Assembly (NCBI GenBank): GCA_020851795.1
Contig: JADZCA010000084.1
Span: 38,409 to 102,408 of the forward strand
DNA: 64,000 nucleotides
Reading direction: 5' to 3'
Origin: Planctomycetota bacterium
GTDB lineage: Bacteria > Planctomycetota > PLA2 > JAEUHO01
Position numbers and translations under genes: made by a program
Notes under the pieces: generated by a model
The model's database searches: none
Seen by the model: only the letters and a program-made list of their open reading frames with translations
What the model was told of the DNA's origin: nothing
Shown here: piece after piece, positions 16,292 through 26,314 of the stretch
Numbering within the stretch: the first letter of the stretch is position 1
Layout of the letters: the number at the start of each line of letters is the position of its first letter

Positions 16292-18237
16292 CGCGTCCCC
16301 TCGTCGCGGTCCTCGTCGCGTCGGCCTTCCTCGCGCTCGCCCCGCGCGTGCGGGCCGACGACGACCCTGAGGAGCGCGCGGTGATCGCGACGCAACCGGG
16401 GACGCTGCGCAACGTCGAGCAGGTGGACGTGGCCGTCCGATGGGGGCCCGTCTCGGTGCGCGGCGCCGGCTGGGGCTACGTGCGCGTAGACCTTCTCAAC
16501 CGCGACCTGGTCGCGCGCGACGTGGTCCTGCGGCTGCGCCCGGAGTGGGGCGCGGAGGCGCGCGACGGCGAGCGGGTCACGCGCCGGGTGCGGCTCGCCG
16601 CCGGCGCGCGGCTGCGGACGTGGGTCCCGGTGCCGGCTCGGTTCGTCTCGCCGACGCTCGAGGTCGCCGTCGCGGGTGGCGAGTCGTACCGCTTCGCGGC
16701 GTCCACCCGGGGCACCGACATGCAGTGGGGCGTGCTCGTCGTCGCGGACGGCGCGCGCGTGGCCGCGCTCGGCGGTCCGCTCGACAAGGCCATGGAGACG
16801 GCCTTCGCGTCGGTGGCCGCGGGCAGCAGGGGCGACCTCGTCGAGCAGGCGAGCGCTTCCGCGGAGGACCTCCCGCCGAGCTGGGCGTGGATCTCGGCCG
16901 CGTCGATCGTCCTCGTGGACGGGCGCGCCTCGGGGCTGTCCGACCCGGAGCGCCAGCGGACGCTCGTCCGGACGGTGCACGCCGGAGGCACCGCGGTGGT
17001 GGTGGACGCCGGCGCGCTCCCCAAGGGGCCGCTGGCCGAGCTCGTCGCCGCGGCGGGGCCCGGGGACGTGGCCGCCGTCGAGCACGGGCTCGGCACGCTG
17101 ATCGCCGTGCCCGCCGGCAGCCTGAGCGCGGCCACCGCCGCCCGCGTCGTCGCGAAGTGGGCCGGGAGCGGGACGGGGACGACGCCCCCGACGTGGACGG
17201 CCGCGACGCACCCGCTCGCGCTGCGCGACGTGGTGCCGACCTCGTTCCGCGTCGTCGAGGCGGTCCCGGGCGTCGGCCGACCGCCGGTGCGCGGGTTCTT
17301 CGTCAGCCTCGTCGCGTTCGCGGTGCTCGCCGGCCCCGTCGCCTACGTGATGCTGCGCCGCCGCCGCCGGCTCACGCTCCTCCTCGCGGTCGTGCCGGCG
17401 CTCGGGATCCTGTTCGCCGCCGCGATCCTCGGGTGGGGCCTGCTCTCCGAGGGGCTGGGCTCGCGCGGGACGGTCCGCTCGTTCACGGCGCTCGACCAGC
17501 GCCGCCACGAGGCCTCGACGGTGGCCATGCGCACGCTGTTCACGTCCTTCGGGCCCGAGTCCCTGAGCGTGTCGCCCGACACGGTGCTCGTCGGCGAGCT
17601 GACGCCCTACCGGCCTTGGGAGCGCGCAGACGGTGCGGTCGCGCCGATCCGCCTCGACGTGGACGCGGCGCGGGTGGACGGCGCCGCGCTCCCGTCGCGC
17701 GTCGTCACGCCGTTCGCGACGACGACGCAGGGGCGGGCCCGCGAGCGCCTGCAGTTCCGCCGCGGGGCGGACGGTCGCTACGAGGTGGTCGGCGGCGAGG
17801 GCTTCGCTCCGCTGCCGGGGCCGGGGCGGCTCGTCCTGCGCGCGCCCGACGGGACGTGGCACGTCGGCGGCGCCGGGGCGCCGCTCGCGCCCGTCTCGCA
17901 GGCCGACGCGACGGCGGCCGTCGCCGCCATCGTGGGCGAGAGCACGCGGCTGCGCGAGCCCGACGACGACGAGGGCGACCCGCTCGACCGCGACCCGTTC
18001 GGCTACGGCTACCGATGGGGCCGGTCGCGCATGGAGGCGGCCCTCGAGGCGGGGCGGTCGAAGGAGTCGCTGGCGGGATGGTTCTCCCGCCGCACCGAGG
18101 ATCCGCTGCCGCCGGGGAGCTACCTCGCGCAGACGACGCGCGCGCCGCTCTTCGACGACCTCGGGCTCGACGTGCGGTGGCTCTCCGAGGTCCACGTGGT
18201 GCGCGGGGTGCTCGCGCCGGACGACGTCGATGAATAG
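16288..18237 (+). CDS. Membrane-anchored envelope protein of the MoxR operon
   Basis: A 649-residue exported protein of unknown function. It has a signal peptide (VAVLVASAFLALAPRVRA, cleaved near residue 23), a large periplasmic region with Ig-like strands (VAVRWGPVSVRGAGWGYVRV) and a GATase-like or Rossmann-like middle (IVLVDGRASGLSD; GGTAVVVDAGALP), two membrane segments near residues 330-395 flanking RRRRR, and a further soluble C-terminal part. Similar proteins occur next to MoxR/BatA and ABC genes in Planctomycetes, but no activity is known. GTG 16288 overlaps the moxR stop by 4 bases. A 78-bp gap with no gene precedes the ABC ATPase gene. Confidence 0.75.
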   Translation: MTRPLVAVLVASAFLALAPRVRADDDPEERAVIATQPGTLRNVEQVDVAVRWGPVSVRGAGWGYVRVDLLNRDLVARDVVLRLRPEWGAEARDGERVTRRVRLAAGARLRTWVPVPARFVSPTLEVAVAGGESYRFAASTRGTDMQWGVLVVADGARVAALGGPLDKAMETAFASVAAGSRGDLVEQASASAEDLPPSWAWISAASIVLVDGRASGLSDPERQRTLVRTVHAGGTAVVVDAGALPKGPLAELVAAAGPGDVAAVEHGLGTLIAVPAGSLSAATAARVVAKWAGSGTGTTPPTWTAATHPLALRDVVPTSFRVVEAVPGVGRPPVRGFFVSLVAFAVLAGPVAYVMLRRRRRLTLLLAVVPALGILFAAAILGWGLLSEGLGSRGTVRSFTALDQRRHEASTVAMRTLFTSFGPESLSVSPDTVLVGELTPYRPWERADGAVAPIRLDVDAARVDGAALPSRVVTPFATTTQGRARERLQFRRGADGRYEVVGGEGFAPLPGPGRLVLRAPDGTWHVGGAGAPLAPVSQADATAAVAAIVGESTRLREPDDDEGDPLDRDPFGYGYRWGRSRMEAALEAGRSKESLAGWFSRRTEDPLPPGSYLAQTTRAPLFDDLGLDVRWLSEVHVVRGVLAPDDVDE

Positions 18238-18315
18238 CCCCGAGGTGCGGATCCCGCGGCATCCGACGGATCGCGGTCGCTCGACCGTGGGCGCCGATCC
18301 GCGAGGGGGGCGGTC

Positions 18316-19275
18316 GTGAGCTCGACGTCGAACACGCGAGCGAGCCCCCTGCTCGAGGTCGAGGGGCTGAGCCGGTCGTTCGGGGCCGTGAAGGCGGTCG
18401 CCGAGCTGTCGTTCTCGCTCGAGCGCGGGCAGGTCGTCGGCTTCGTCGGGCCCAACGGCGCCGGCAAGACGACCACGATGCGCATGCTCGCCACGCTCGA
18501 CCTCCCCGACGCCGGCGACGCCCGCATCGACGGGCACTCGGTGCTGTCCGCGCCGCGGCAGGCGTGCCGTCGCGTCGGCTTCATGGCCGACCACTTCCTG
18601 CCCTACGCGAACCTCAACGTCGCGCAGTTCCTCGACTTCTCCGCGCGCGCCCAAGGGCTGCGCGGGCGCGAGCGGGTGCGCGCGGTGCGGTCGGTCGCCT
18701 CGTTCTGCGGCCTGCTCGAGTTCGTGGAACGCCCGGCGACGGGGCTGTCGAAGGGCATGGGCCAGCGGCTCCACCTCGCCAAGACGCTGCTCCACGACCC
18801 GGGCCTGCTCGTCCTCGACGAGCCGACCGCGGGCCTCGACCCGCGCGCGCGCATCGAGTTCCGCGACCTCGTCGCGGCGCTCGCCGCCGCGGGCAAGGGG
18901 ATCCTCGTCTCCTCCCACATCCTCGCCGAGCTCTCGGAGTCGTGCGACCACGTGCTCGTCATCGAGCGCGGGCGCAAGGTGGTGGCAGGCCGCATCGACG
19001 AGCTCGCCCGCCAGGTCGCGCCGCACCGCCACGTCCACCTGCGGGTCGCGTCGGACCCGCACGCGGCCCTCGAGTTCGTGCTGGTGCAGCCGCACGTGCG
19101 CGACGCCGTGCTCGAGGACGGGCTCGTGCGCTTCGACCACGAGGGGTCCGAGGCCGACCTCGCCGACCTCGTGGCCCGCGCCGTGGCGGCCGGCGTCCGG
19201 CCCTACGAGGTCTCCTCGCCCAAGGCCGACCTCGAGGACATCTTCCTCCGCACGACGAAGGGGAGGCTCCAGTGA
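18316..19275 (+). CDS. ABC transporter ATP-binding protein
   Basis: A 319-residue cytoplasmic ATPase of the drug/Nod-type exporter group. Walker A GPNGAGKT is at 45-52, the signature is LSKGMGQR (LSGGQ slightly degenerate), Walker B is LLVLDEPTAGLDP and the switch His lies in VSSHILAE. The C-terminal 80 residues form the regulatory extension ending in DLEDIFLRTTKG, common in this family. It pairs with the permease encoded next, which it overlaps by GTGA. In Planctomycetes this exporter is a regular member of the MoxR-BatA cluster; the transported substrate is unknown. Confidence 0.93.
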   Translation: MSSTSNTRASPLLEVEGLSRSFGAVKAVAELSFSLERGQVVGFVGPNGAGKTTTMRMLATLDLPDAGDARIDGHSVLSAPRQACRRVGFMADHFLPYANLNVAQFLDFSARAQGLRGRERVRAVRSVASFCGLLEFVERPATGLSKGMGQRLHLAKTLLHDPGLLVLDEPTAGLDPRARIEFRDLVAALAAAGKGILVSSHILAELSESCDHVLVIERGRKVVAGRIDELARQVAPHRHVHLRVASDPHAALEFVLVQPHVRDAVLEDGLVRFDHEGSEADLADLVARAVAAGVRPYEVSSPKADLEDIFLRTTKGRLQ

Positions 19276-20834
19276 CCGACGCCACCCCGCCCGCCGCGCC
19301 CGTCCCGGGCGCCGCGCCCGCGCCGGCGTCGCCCGACGCGGCCGCCGCCGCGCGCCTCGACGCCACGCTGGGTGAGCGGCTCTCCGACCGCCTCAACCCG
19401 ATCCTCGTGCGCGAGGTGCAGCAGGCGATGAACGGGAAGACCGTCGTCGTCGCGCTCGCGCTCGCGCTGCTGGCGATCGTGCTGACCGGGCTCGCCGTCG
19501 CCTCCGACGGCAACGCCGGACGGCGCGACGGATGGGATGCGTTCGTGACGGGGATGCGCGTGCTCGCGCCGCTGCTGCTGCTCGTCGTGCCGGTGCAGTC
19601 GTTCCTCTCGATGCGCCAGGAGGTGACCGCGGGCACCGTCGAGCACTTGCTGCTCTCGCGCCTGACGCCCGGCGCCATCGTGCGCGGCAAGCTCGCCGCG
19701 GCCGCGGTCGAGATCGTGCTGTTCTTCTCGGTGTTCGCGCCGCTGCTCGCGCTCACCTACCTCCTGCGCGGCGTGGACGTGCCGACGATCGCCGCGGCGC
19801 TGGGGCTCCTGTTCCTCTACGCGCTCGGCGCGTGCGCGTTCGGCGTCGCCGGCGGCGCGCTGTGCCGCTGGAGCGCGTTCCGTGCGCTGCCGCTGATCGT
19901 GGTGTGCCTCGGCTTGATGCTCGGGTCGGCCATCGTGACGGCCGGCATGGAGTTCCTCGTGCGCGACGTCGCGCGCGACCTGCGGCGCGGCGGGTCCGCC
20001 TTCCGCGAGGCGATGTTCTGGTTCGTCCCGGCTGTCGCGTGCCTCCCGTTCTGCGCGCTCGTCGCCTCGGCGGCGCTCGCGCACCCCTACGAGAACCGCT
20101 CGACGTGGTTCCGCGTGTTCGCGGTCGCCGCGCTGGGCCTGCTGCCGACGTGGGTGGCGTGGGACCTCGCGTCGCGGCCCTACGCGACGCCCGACCTCGG
20201 CAAGGTCGTGCCCCACGTCGTGCTCGCCTGCGCCGTGGCCACGCTCCCGTTCTGGCTCTTCGCCGTGACCGAGCCCGACCGGTTCACGCCGCGGGTCCGC
20301 ACGCTCGTGCCCCGCCACCGGGTGCTCGCGCTCCTGTGCGCGCCGTTCCTGCCCGGCGGCGCGCGCGGCTTCCTGTGGACGGTCTTCCTCGCGCTCGGCG
20401 CGTTCCTGCTCGCGTGGGGCCTCCCCCTCGCGGTGGGCACGCAGGCCCAGCCCGTCGCGCTCGAGCGGACCGCGACCGCGTGGTGCTACGTGGTCGTCTA
20501 CGCCGGCGTCGCGCGCCTGCTGCGCAACCGCTTCGCCGATCCCGGGCGCGGCGCGGTGTTCGCCCGGATCGCGTTCCCCGTCGTCCTGCTGCTCGTCACG
20601 CTCCTCCCCAGCGTCTCCGACCTCTTCCTCCCGGCCGGCTCCGCGCCCGCGGCGGTGCACGCGCTGTCGCCGTTCCGCGCGCTCGGCGACCACCTCGTCG
20701 GCGACCTGCCGTGGCTGCGCGCCGCCGTCGCCGCGGCGGCCGCGCTCGTCCTGCTCCTGCAGGCCCCGGCGATCGCGCGGGGCCTGCGCGAGACGCTCGC
20801 GGCCTCGGCCGAGCGGCGGGCCCGTGCGCGCTGA
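19272..20834 (+). CDS. ABC transporter permease
   Basis: A 520-residue inner-membrane protein with a Pro/Ala-rich N-terminal tail and about 10-12 hydrophobic segments. The NPILVREVQQAMNGKTVV stretch before the first membrane segment and the RQEVTAGTVEHLLLSRL region are typical of ABC-2-type permeases. It should form the membrane pore for the ATPase encoded immediately upstream. GTG 19272 overlaps that gene's stop; its own end overlaps the start of the DUF58 gene by 11 bases, indicating tight coupling. Confidence 0.9.
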   Translation: MTDATPPAAPVPGAAPAPASPDAAAAARLDATLGERLSDRLNPILVREVQQAMNGKTVVVALALALLAIVLTGLAVASDGNAGRRDGWDAFVTGMRVLAPLLLLVVPVQSFLSMRQEVTAGTVEHLLLSRLTPGAIVRGKLAAAAVEIVLFFSVFAPLLALTYLLRGVDVPTIAAALGLLFLYALGACAFGVAGGALCRWSAFRALPLIVVCLGLMLGSAIVTAGMEFLVRDVARDLRRGGSAFREAMFWFVPAVACLPFCALVASAALAHPYENRSTWFRVFAVAALGLLPTWVAWDLASRPYATPDLGKVVPHVVLACAVATLPFWLFAVTEPDRFTPRVRTLVPRHRVLALLCAPFLPGGARGFLWTVFLALGAFLLAWGLPLAVGTQAQPVALERTATAWCYVVVYAGVARLLRNRFADPGRGAVFARIAFPVVLLLVTLLPSVSDLFLPAGSAPAAVHALSPFRALGDHLVGDLPWLRAAVAAAAALVLLLQAPAIARGLRETLAASAERRARAR

Positions 20835-21636
20835 CGTCCTCGCCGCGTGCGCGCCGTGGAGGCTCGCCCTGCCCTCGCGCGCGCTCGCGGGCCGCTTCGG
20901 CGACCGCATGGGGCGGGGCACCGGCGCCTCGCTCGAGTTCACCGAGTTCCGCGACTACGTCCCCGGCGACGACCTGCGCCACGTGGACTGGCGCGCCTAC
21001 GCGCGCACCGACGCGCTCAAGGTGCGCCTGTTCCGCGACGAGGTCGCGCCCCACCTCGACGTCGTGCTCGACGCGTCGGCCTCGCTCGCCGTGACGCCCG
21101 AGAAGGCGCGCGCCGCCCTCGACCTCGTCGCGGCGCTCGAGGCGCTCGCCGCCGGCTCGGGGGCGCGCGCGCGGGTGCTCGCGTGCGACGGGGGCCGGCT
21201 CGACGACGCGGGGCCCGTGGCGTTCTCGGGGGGCGACCGCGGGACGTGGCTCCCGCGCGAGCCGCTGCGGCCGCGCGCGCTGCGCGCGATCGTGTCGGAC
21301 TTCCTCGTCGCCGACGACCCCGCCCCGCGGCTGCGCGCGCTCGCGGCCGGCGCCGCGCACGTCTACGTCGTGCAGCTCCTCGACCCGTGGGAGCTCTCCC
21401 CGGACCTGTCGGGGCCCACGACGCTCGTGGACGCCGAGGACGGGGCCCACCTCGACCTCGACCTCGCCGAGCGCGCGGTCGCGCGCTACCGCGACCGCCT
21501 CGGGCGGCTGCGCGACGACGTCGCGCGCGCCACGCGGGCGGTTGCGGGCACCTACGCGCTCGTCGCCGCGGCCGACCTGCCGCGCATGCTCGCCGAGGGG
21601 CTCTCGCCGCAGGGCGTCGTGGAGCCGGCCCGGTGA
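20824..21636 (+). CDS. DUF58 protein
   Basis: A 270-residue protein with the DUF58 hallmark YVPGDDLRHVDW (45-56), followed by the RTDALKVRLFRDE segment and a VWA-like Rossmann core (HLDVVLDASASLAV). DUF58 proteins act with MoxR ATPases and membrane-bound VWA proteins in envelope-related processes; the precise role is not known. It lies between the ABC permease and the BatA-like gene, overlapping both (11 and 4 bases). The start GTG 20824 keeps the conserved N-terminus. Confidence 0.9.
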   Translation: MRADVLAACAPWRLALPSRALAGRFGDRMGRGTGASLEFTEFRDYVPGDDLRHVDWRAYARTDALKVRLFRDEVAPHLDVVLDASASLAVTPEKARAALDLVAALEALAAGSGARARVLACDGGRLDDAGPVAFSGGDRGTWLPREPLRPRALRAIVSDFLVADDPAPRLRALAAGAAHVYVVQLLDPWELSPDLSGPTTLVDAEDGAHLDLDLAERAVARYRDRLGRLRDDVARATRAVAGTYALVAAADLPRMLAEGLSPQGVVEPAR

Positions 21637-23426
21637 GCTTCTCCGCGCCGCTCGGGCTGCTCGGCCTGCTCGCCGTCCCGGCGGTGCTGCTCCTGCACAC
21701 GCTGCGGCGGCGCCTCGTCACGCGGCGCGTCGCGGGCCTCTTCCTCTTCGCGCCGGACGCGCTGGCCGAGGACGCCGGGCCGACGCGCTCGCCGTTGCTC
21801 CGCACGCCGTCGCTGTGGCTCGAGCTCGCCGCCGCGGCCGCGCTCGGCCTGCTGCTCGGCGGTCCGCGGCTCTCCGACGCGGGGCGCGCGCCGACGCTGG
21901 TGGCCGTGCTCGACGACGGCGCGTCGATGGCGGCCGTCGTCGGGGGCGAGGCGGCGGCGGAGCGCGCGCGCGACGTCGTGCGGCGCCGGCTCGAGGCGCT
22001 GCCCTCCGACGGGACGGCGACGCTGCTCGTCTCGGGGCGGCCGCCGGAGACGCTCGCGGGGCCGCGGGCCTCGCGCGCCGCGGCGCTGGCCGCCCTGCCG
22101 TCGTGGCGCCCACGGCGCACCGCGCACGACCTCGCGCCCGCCCTCGACCTCGCGCTCGAGCTCGCCGAGCCCGGCGCGTCGGTGCTGCTCGTCACCGACC
22201 GGCCCGACCCGACGGTCCCCGACCGCGTCGAGGTGGTCGCGGTGGGACGGTCGGCGTCGAACGCGGCGATCCTCTCGGCGCGGCGCTTCCCCTCGGGCGC
22301 CGACCGCGAGGCGCTCGCGGTGGACGTCGCGGCCTGGGCCGAAGGGCCGCTCCCGACCGAGGTCGTCGTGCGGGCGGGCGAGGACGCGACGGGGCCCGAG
22401 GTCGCGCGCGCGACGGTGGTCGCCGAGCCCGAGCGGCCCGCCCGCGTCACGCTGACGCTGGCACGGCGCGACGGGCCGCTGTTCGTCGCGCTCCGCGAGG
22501 ACGCGCTCGCCGCCGACGGCGCGCAGGTCGTGTACGCCGAGCCGCTGCGCCTCGTGCCGTACGCGGTCGCGATGACGCCGCCGCACGTCGCCGCCCTGCG
22601 GCTGGAGCGCCTCGAGTCGGCGGTGGACGGGCTCGTCGCGGTGCCCGTCGAGGAGGCGGCGCTCGTGCTCGCCGACGCCGAGGGCCCCGCGTGGCCCGGC
22701 ACGACGCGCGTCGTCGTGGCGCCGTGGGGGGCGGCGGCCGAGCGCGACGACTGGGTGGGGCCCTTCCTGCTCGACCGAGGCCACCCGTTGGTCGAGGGGC
22801 TCTCGCTCGAGGGCGTCGTGTGGAGCGCGGGGCGCGGCGCGGGCGAGGGACGCGGCGCCGTCTTCGCCGGCACGCAGGCGCTGCTGGCCGAGGACGCGCG
22901 CGACGGCGCGGCGGTGCTGCGGGTCAACCTCGACGTGGAGCGGAGCACGCTCGTGCTCGCGCCGGACTGGCCGGTGCTGCTCTCCAACGTGGTCGAGCGC
23001 GTGCGGGCGTCGTTGCCCGGGGCGACGGCGCGCCACGCGCGCGTCGGCGAGGCGCTGGTGTTCCGGTCCGCGCGGGCGACGTCGGGCGCGCGCTTCGTCG
23101 CGCCGAGCGGCCGCGAGGAGCCTGCGGGGGACGGGACCGTCCTCGTCGCGGCGCCGCGCGAGCCGGGCGTGCACCGGCTCGTGGCGGGCGGGCGTGAGCT
23201 GGCGCGATGGTCGGTGGCGTTCGTGGACGCGGCGGAGTCGGACCTGCGCGGGGCCGGGACCGTGACGAGGCCGCCGCGCCGAGCGGGTGCGGTGCAGGGC
23301 GAGGCGGCGGCCTCCGACGAGGGCGCGTCGCCGCTCGTCCGCGCGCTCGCGCTCGCGGTGCTGGCGCTCGCGACGGCCGACGCGTGGGTGCTGTCGCGCG
23401 GGCGGCGGCGGAGGGTCGCGCCGTGA
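21633..23426 (+). CDS. BatA-like membrane protein with degenerate VWA domain
   Basis: A 597-residue protein of the BatA N-terminal type: membrane segments at about 5-22 and 60-80, the LRRRLVTRRVAG loop between, and a terminal segment near 575. The VWA core starts VAVLDDGASM, where the MIDAS DxSxS is replaced by DDGAS, so metal binding may be weak or absent. The region after about 280 is beta-rich and periplasmic. It overlaps the genes on both sides by 4 bases, as expected for a stoichiometric complex with DUF58 and the larger VWA protein. Confidence 0.85.
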   Translation: MSFSAPLGLLGLLAVPAVLLLHTLRRRLVTRRVAGLFLFAPDALAEDAGPTRSPLLRTPSLWLELAAAAALGLLLGGPRLSDAGRAPTLVAVLDDGASMAAVVGGEAAAERARDVVRRRLEALPSDGTATLLVSGRPPETLAGPRASRAAALAALPSWRPRRTAHDLAPALDLALELAEPGASVLLVTDRPDPTVPDRVEVVAVGRSASNAAILSARRFPSGADREALAVDVAAWAEGPLPTEVVVRAGEDATGPEVARATVVAEPERPARVTLTLARRDGPLFVALREDALAADGAQVVYAEPLRLVPYAVAMTPPHVAALRLERLESAVDGLVAVPVEEAALVLADAEGPAWPGTTRVVVAPWGAAAERDDWVGPFLLDRGHPLVEGLSLEGVVWSAGRGAGEGRGAVFAGTQALLAEDARDGAAVLRVNLDVERSTLVLAPDWPVLLSNVVERVRASLPGATARHARVGEALVFRSARATSGARFVAPSGREEPAGDGTVLVAAPREPGVHRLVAGGRELARWSVAFVDAAESDLRGAGTVTRPPRRAGAVQGEAAASDEGASPLVRALALAVLALATADAWVLSRGRRRRVAP

Positions 23427-26269
23427 TCCGCCTGCTGCGCCCCGAGGCCCTGCTGCTCGCGCCGCTCGCGGTCCTCGTGCTGCGGGGGCGCGCGCTCTCG
23501 ACCCGCCCGGCCACCGTGCTGCGCTCGCTGCTGGCGCTGCTGCTCGTGGGGATCGTCGCGGATCCCGTGGCCCCCGTGGGGACCACCGGCCGCGACCTCG
23601 TGCTCGTGCTCGACCGGTCGCGCTCGGTGCCCGCGTCGGCCTCGGCCTCGCTCGACGAGCTGGCGGACCGCGCGGCGCGCGAGGCGCGCCCCGACGACCG
23701 GTGGGGTGTGGTCACGTTCGGTCGCGACGCGGTGCTCGAGGGCACGCCGCGGGCGGGGCGCGTGCGCGCGGCGCCGACGCGGCCGGTGGAGGCCGACGGC
23801 ACCGACCTGTCGGCCGCGCTCGACGCGGCGCTCGCCGCGATCCCGCCGGACCGCCCGGGCTCGCTCGTGCTCGTGTCCGACGGCGAGGCGACCGGCGGCG
23901 ACGTGGAGGCGGCGGCGCGCCGCGCGCGTCGTCGGGGCGTGCGGGTGGACGTCGTGCCGCTGCGGCGTCCGGGCGCCTCCGACGTCGCGGTCGAGGACGT
24001 CTCGGTGCCGGGCGAGGTCGCGGCGTCGGAGCCGTTCCAGGTGGTCGCGTGGGTCCGCAGCGAGGCGCCCGCGGAGGTGACGCTGCGGCTGCTGCGCGAC
24101 GGGGCCGTGGTGGCGGAGGGGCGGCGCACGCTGCGGGCGGGCGTCGATCGCGTCGTGTTCTCCGACGTCGTGGCCGAGCCGGGCGTCCACCCGATCGCCG
24201 TCGAGGTCGTGGGGGCGGCCGACCGCGTGCCCGAGAACGACCGCGCTTCGGCCGTCGTGCGCGTCGAGGGCGCGTTCCGCGTGCTCTGCGTGACCCCCGA
24301 CGGCCGCACCGACCGCCTGACCGACAGCCTCCACGCGGCGGGCCTCGAGCTCGTGGTCGTCGCGGCGGAGCGCGCGCCGCTCACGGCCGACGCGCTCGAC
24401 GGGTTCCGCGCGGTCGTGCTCGAGGACGTGCCGTCGGGGGACCTGCCCGCGGGCGGGAACGCGGCGCTGGCGCGATGGGTGGTCGAGCAGGGCGGCGGGC
24501 TCCTGATGACGGGCGGGCGGGCGTCGTTCGGGCCGGGCGGCTACCACCGCTCGCCGGTGGGGGAGGTGCTGCCGGTCTCGCTCGAGATGCGCCAGGAGCA
24601 GCGCAAGTTCGCGCTCGCGATGGCGATCGTGCTCGACCGCTCGGGGTCGATGGCGATGCCGGCGGGGGCCGGCCGCACGAAGATGGATCTCGCCAACCAG
24701 GGCGCCTGCGCGGCGATCGACCTGCTCATGGCGACGGACGCGGTGACGGTGATCGCGGTGGACTCGGCGCCGCACCGCGTGGTGCCGTTGCAGCCGGTCC
24801 GGTCGAAGGCGGCGATCCAGGCGCAGGTGCTGCGCATCGAGTCGATGGGCGGCGGCATCTTCACCTCCACCGCCGTGCACGCGGCGGCGGCGGAGCTGCG
24901 CGACGCGACGCAGGGGACGCGCCACATCGTGCTGTTCGCCGACGCGGCCGACGCCGAGGAGCCCGGCGACCTCGCGACCTTCGTGCCGACGCTGCGCAAG
25001 GCGGGGATCACGGTGTCGGTGATCGGGATGGGGACCGACCGGGACTCGGACGCGGCGTTCCTGCGCGACGTGGCGAGCCGGGGCGGCGGGCGGATCTTCT
25101 TCACGCAGGACGTCGCCGACCTGCCGCGCGTGTTCGCGCAGGAGACGATCGAGGTCGCGAGGTCCGCGGTCGTCGAGGAGCCGTGCGGCGTCGCGGCGCA
25201 GCCCGACCTCGTCGCGCTCGGCGCGGTGGACGCGAAGGCTCTGCCTTCCGTCGGGGGGTACACGATCGCGTACCGCAAGCCCGACGCGTCGGTGGGCCTC
25301 GTCACCACCGACGAGCTGCGGGCGCCGCTGCTCTCGTTCTGGCAGCGCGGGCTCGGGCGGTGCGCGGCGTTCCTCGGCCAGGCCGACGGCCCGCTCTCGG
25401 GCGGGCTCGGGACGTGGGGCGGCTACGGCGAGCTGTTCGCGACGCTGGTGCGCTGGGCCGCGGGCACGGAGGCGTCGGGCGACCTGCTCGCGACGGCGGT
25501 GCGGCGCGGGCACGAGGGCGTGGTCGTCGTCGAGGGCGACCGGGCGCGCGAGGACCTGCTCGGGCGCGTCGAGGCGCGCGTGGCGCCGCCCGACGGCGAG
25601 CCGTTCGCGCTCGACCTCGTGCGCACGGGGCCCGCGCGCCTCGAGGGGCGGTTCCCGCTGAAAGCGACGGGGGCTTGGCGCGCGGCCGTCGGCACGGGCG
25701 ACGGGCGGTTCCTGCGGGTGGCGCCGCTCGTCCTGCCGTACAGCCCCGAGTTCGAGCCGCGTGCGGCGGGCGACGGCGAGGCGACGCTGCGCCGCGTCGC
25801 GCAGCTCACGGGCGGGCGCGTGGACCCGCCGGCGGGCACGCTCTACGACGGCCCGCGGGACGCGCGCGGGTTCCGCTCGCTCGCGTCGTGGCTGGCGCTC
25901 GCGGCGATCATCGTGTTCCTCGCGGAGATCCTCGTGCGTCGCACGGGGTGGACGCCGCGGCTCGCGCGGGTGCGGGCGCTCGTCGGGCGCGTGCGCGCGC
26001 GCCTGCGCCCGCGCGCGTGGCTGCGCCCGCGCGCGGGAGCGCCGACATCGCCCGCGGGGGCCGACGCCGCTACGGTCGCCGCGGAGGTCGCGCGCCGCGG
26101 GGCCGATCGGCGCGGTGATGCGGGGGCCGACGATCGTGCGTCGGGCGGGGCGTCCCCGCCTCCGGCGCCCCCCTCGCGTCCGGCGTCCGACGGACCGGGT
26201 GCGCCCCCGCCGCCGCCCGGGGGGATCGCCTCCGTGCTCGACGCGGCGCGTCGCCGCCGCCCGCGCTGA
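23423..26269 (+). CDS. Large membrane protein with two VWA-type domains
   Basis: A 948-residue protein with N-terminal membrane segments (about 5-22 and 32-50), a first VWA domain with DRSRS (64-68), an Ig-like section, a glutamine-amidotransferase-like fold around 285-370, a second VWA domain with the complete MIDAS DRSGS (405-409), and a C-terminal membrane segment near residue 830 before an Ala/Pro-rich cytoplasmic tail. This layout is that of the large VWA proteins in Planctomycete MoxR clusters. The second domain is the likely ligand or partner binding site acted on by MoxR. It is the last gene of the operon and faces the convergent M1 peptidase gene across a palindrome-rich gap. Confidence 0.87.
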   Translation: MIRLLRPEALLLAPLAVLVLRGRALSTRPATVLRSLLALLLVGIVADPVAPVGTTGRDLVLVLDRSRSVPASASASLDELADRAAREARPDDRWGVVTFGRDAVLEGTPRAGRVRAAPTRPVEADGTDLSAALDAALAAIPPDRPGSLVLVSDGEATGGDVEAAARRARRRGVRVDVVPLRRPGASDVAVEDVSVPGEVAASEPFQVVAWVRSEAPAEVTLRLLRDGAVVAEGRRTLRAGVDRVVFSDVVAEPGVHPIAVEVVGAADRVPENDRASAVVRVEGAFRVLCVTPDGRTDRLTDSLHAAGLELVVVAAERAPLTADALDGFRAVVLEDVPSGDLPAGGNAALARWVVEQGGGLLMTGGRASFGPGGYHRSPVGEVLPVSLEMRQEQRKFALAMAIVLDRSGSMAMPAGAGRTKMDLANQGACAAIDLLMATDAVTVIAVDSAPHRVVPLQPVRSKAAIQAQVLRIESMGGGIFTSTAVHAAAAELRDATQGTRHIVLFADAADAEEPGDLATFVPTLRKAGITVSVIGMGTDRDSDAAFLRDVASRGGGRIFFTQDVADLPRVFAQETIEVARSAVVEEPCGVAAQPDLVALGAVDAKALPSVGGYTIAYRKPDASVGLVTTDELRAPLLSFWQRGLGRCAAFLGQADGPLSGGLGTWGGYGELFATLVRWAAGTEASGDLLATAVRRGHEGVVVVEGDRAREDLLGRVEARVAPPDGEPFALDLVRTGPARLEGRFPLKATGAWRAAVGTGDGRFLRVAPLVLPYSPEFEPRAAGDGEATLRRVAQLTGGRVDPPAGTLYDGPRDARGFRSLASWLALAAIIVFLAEILVRRTGWTPRLARVRALVGRVRARLRPRAWLRPRAGAPTSPAGADAATVAAEVARRGADRRGDAGADDRASGGASPPPAPPSRPASDGPGAPPPPPGGIASVLDAARRRRPR

Positions 26270-26314
26270 GGCGCACTCGGCGCCTCCGCTCCGCCGGCGA
26301 ACCTCCTCGCGCTT

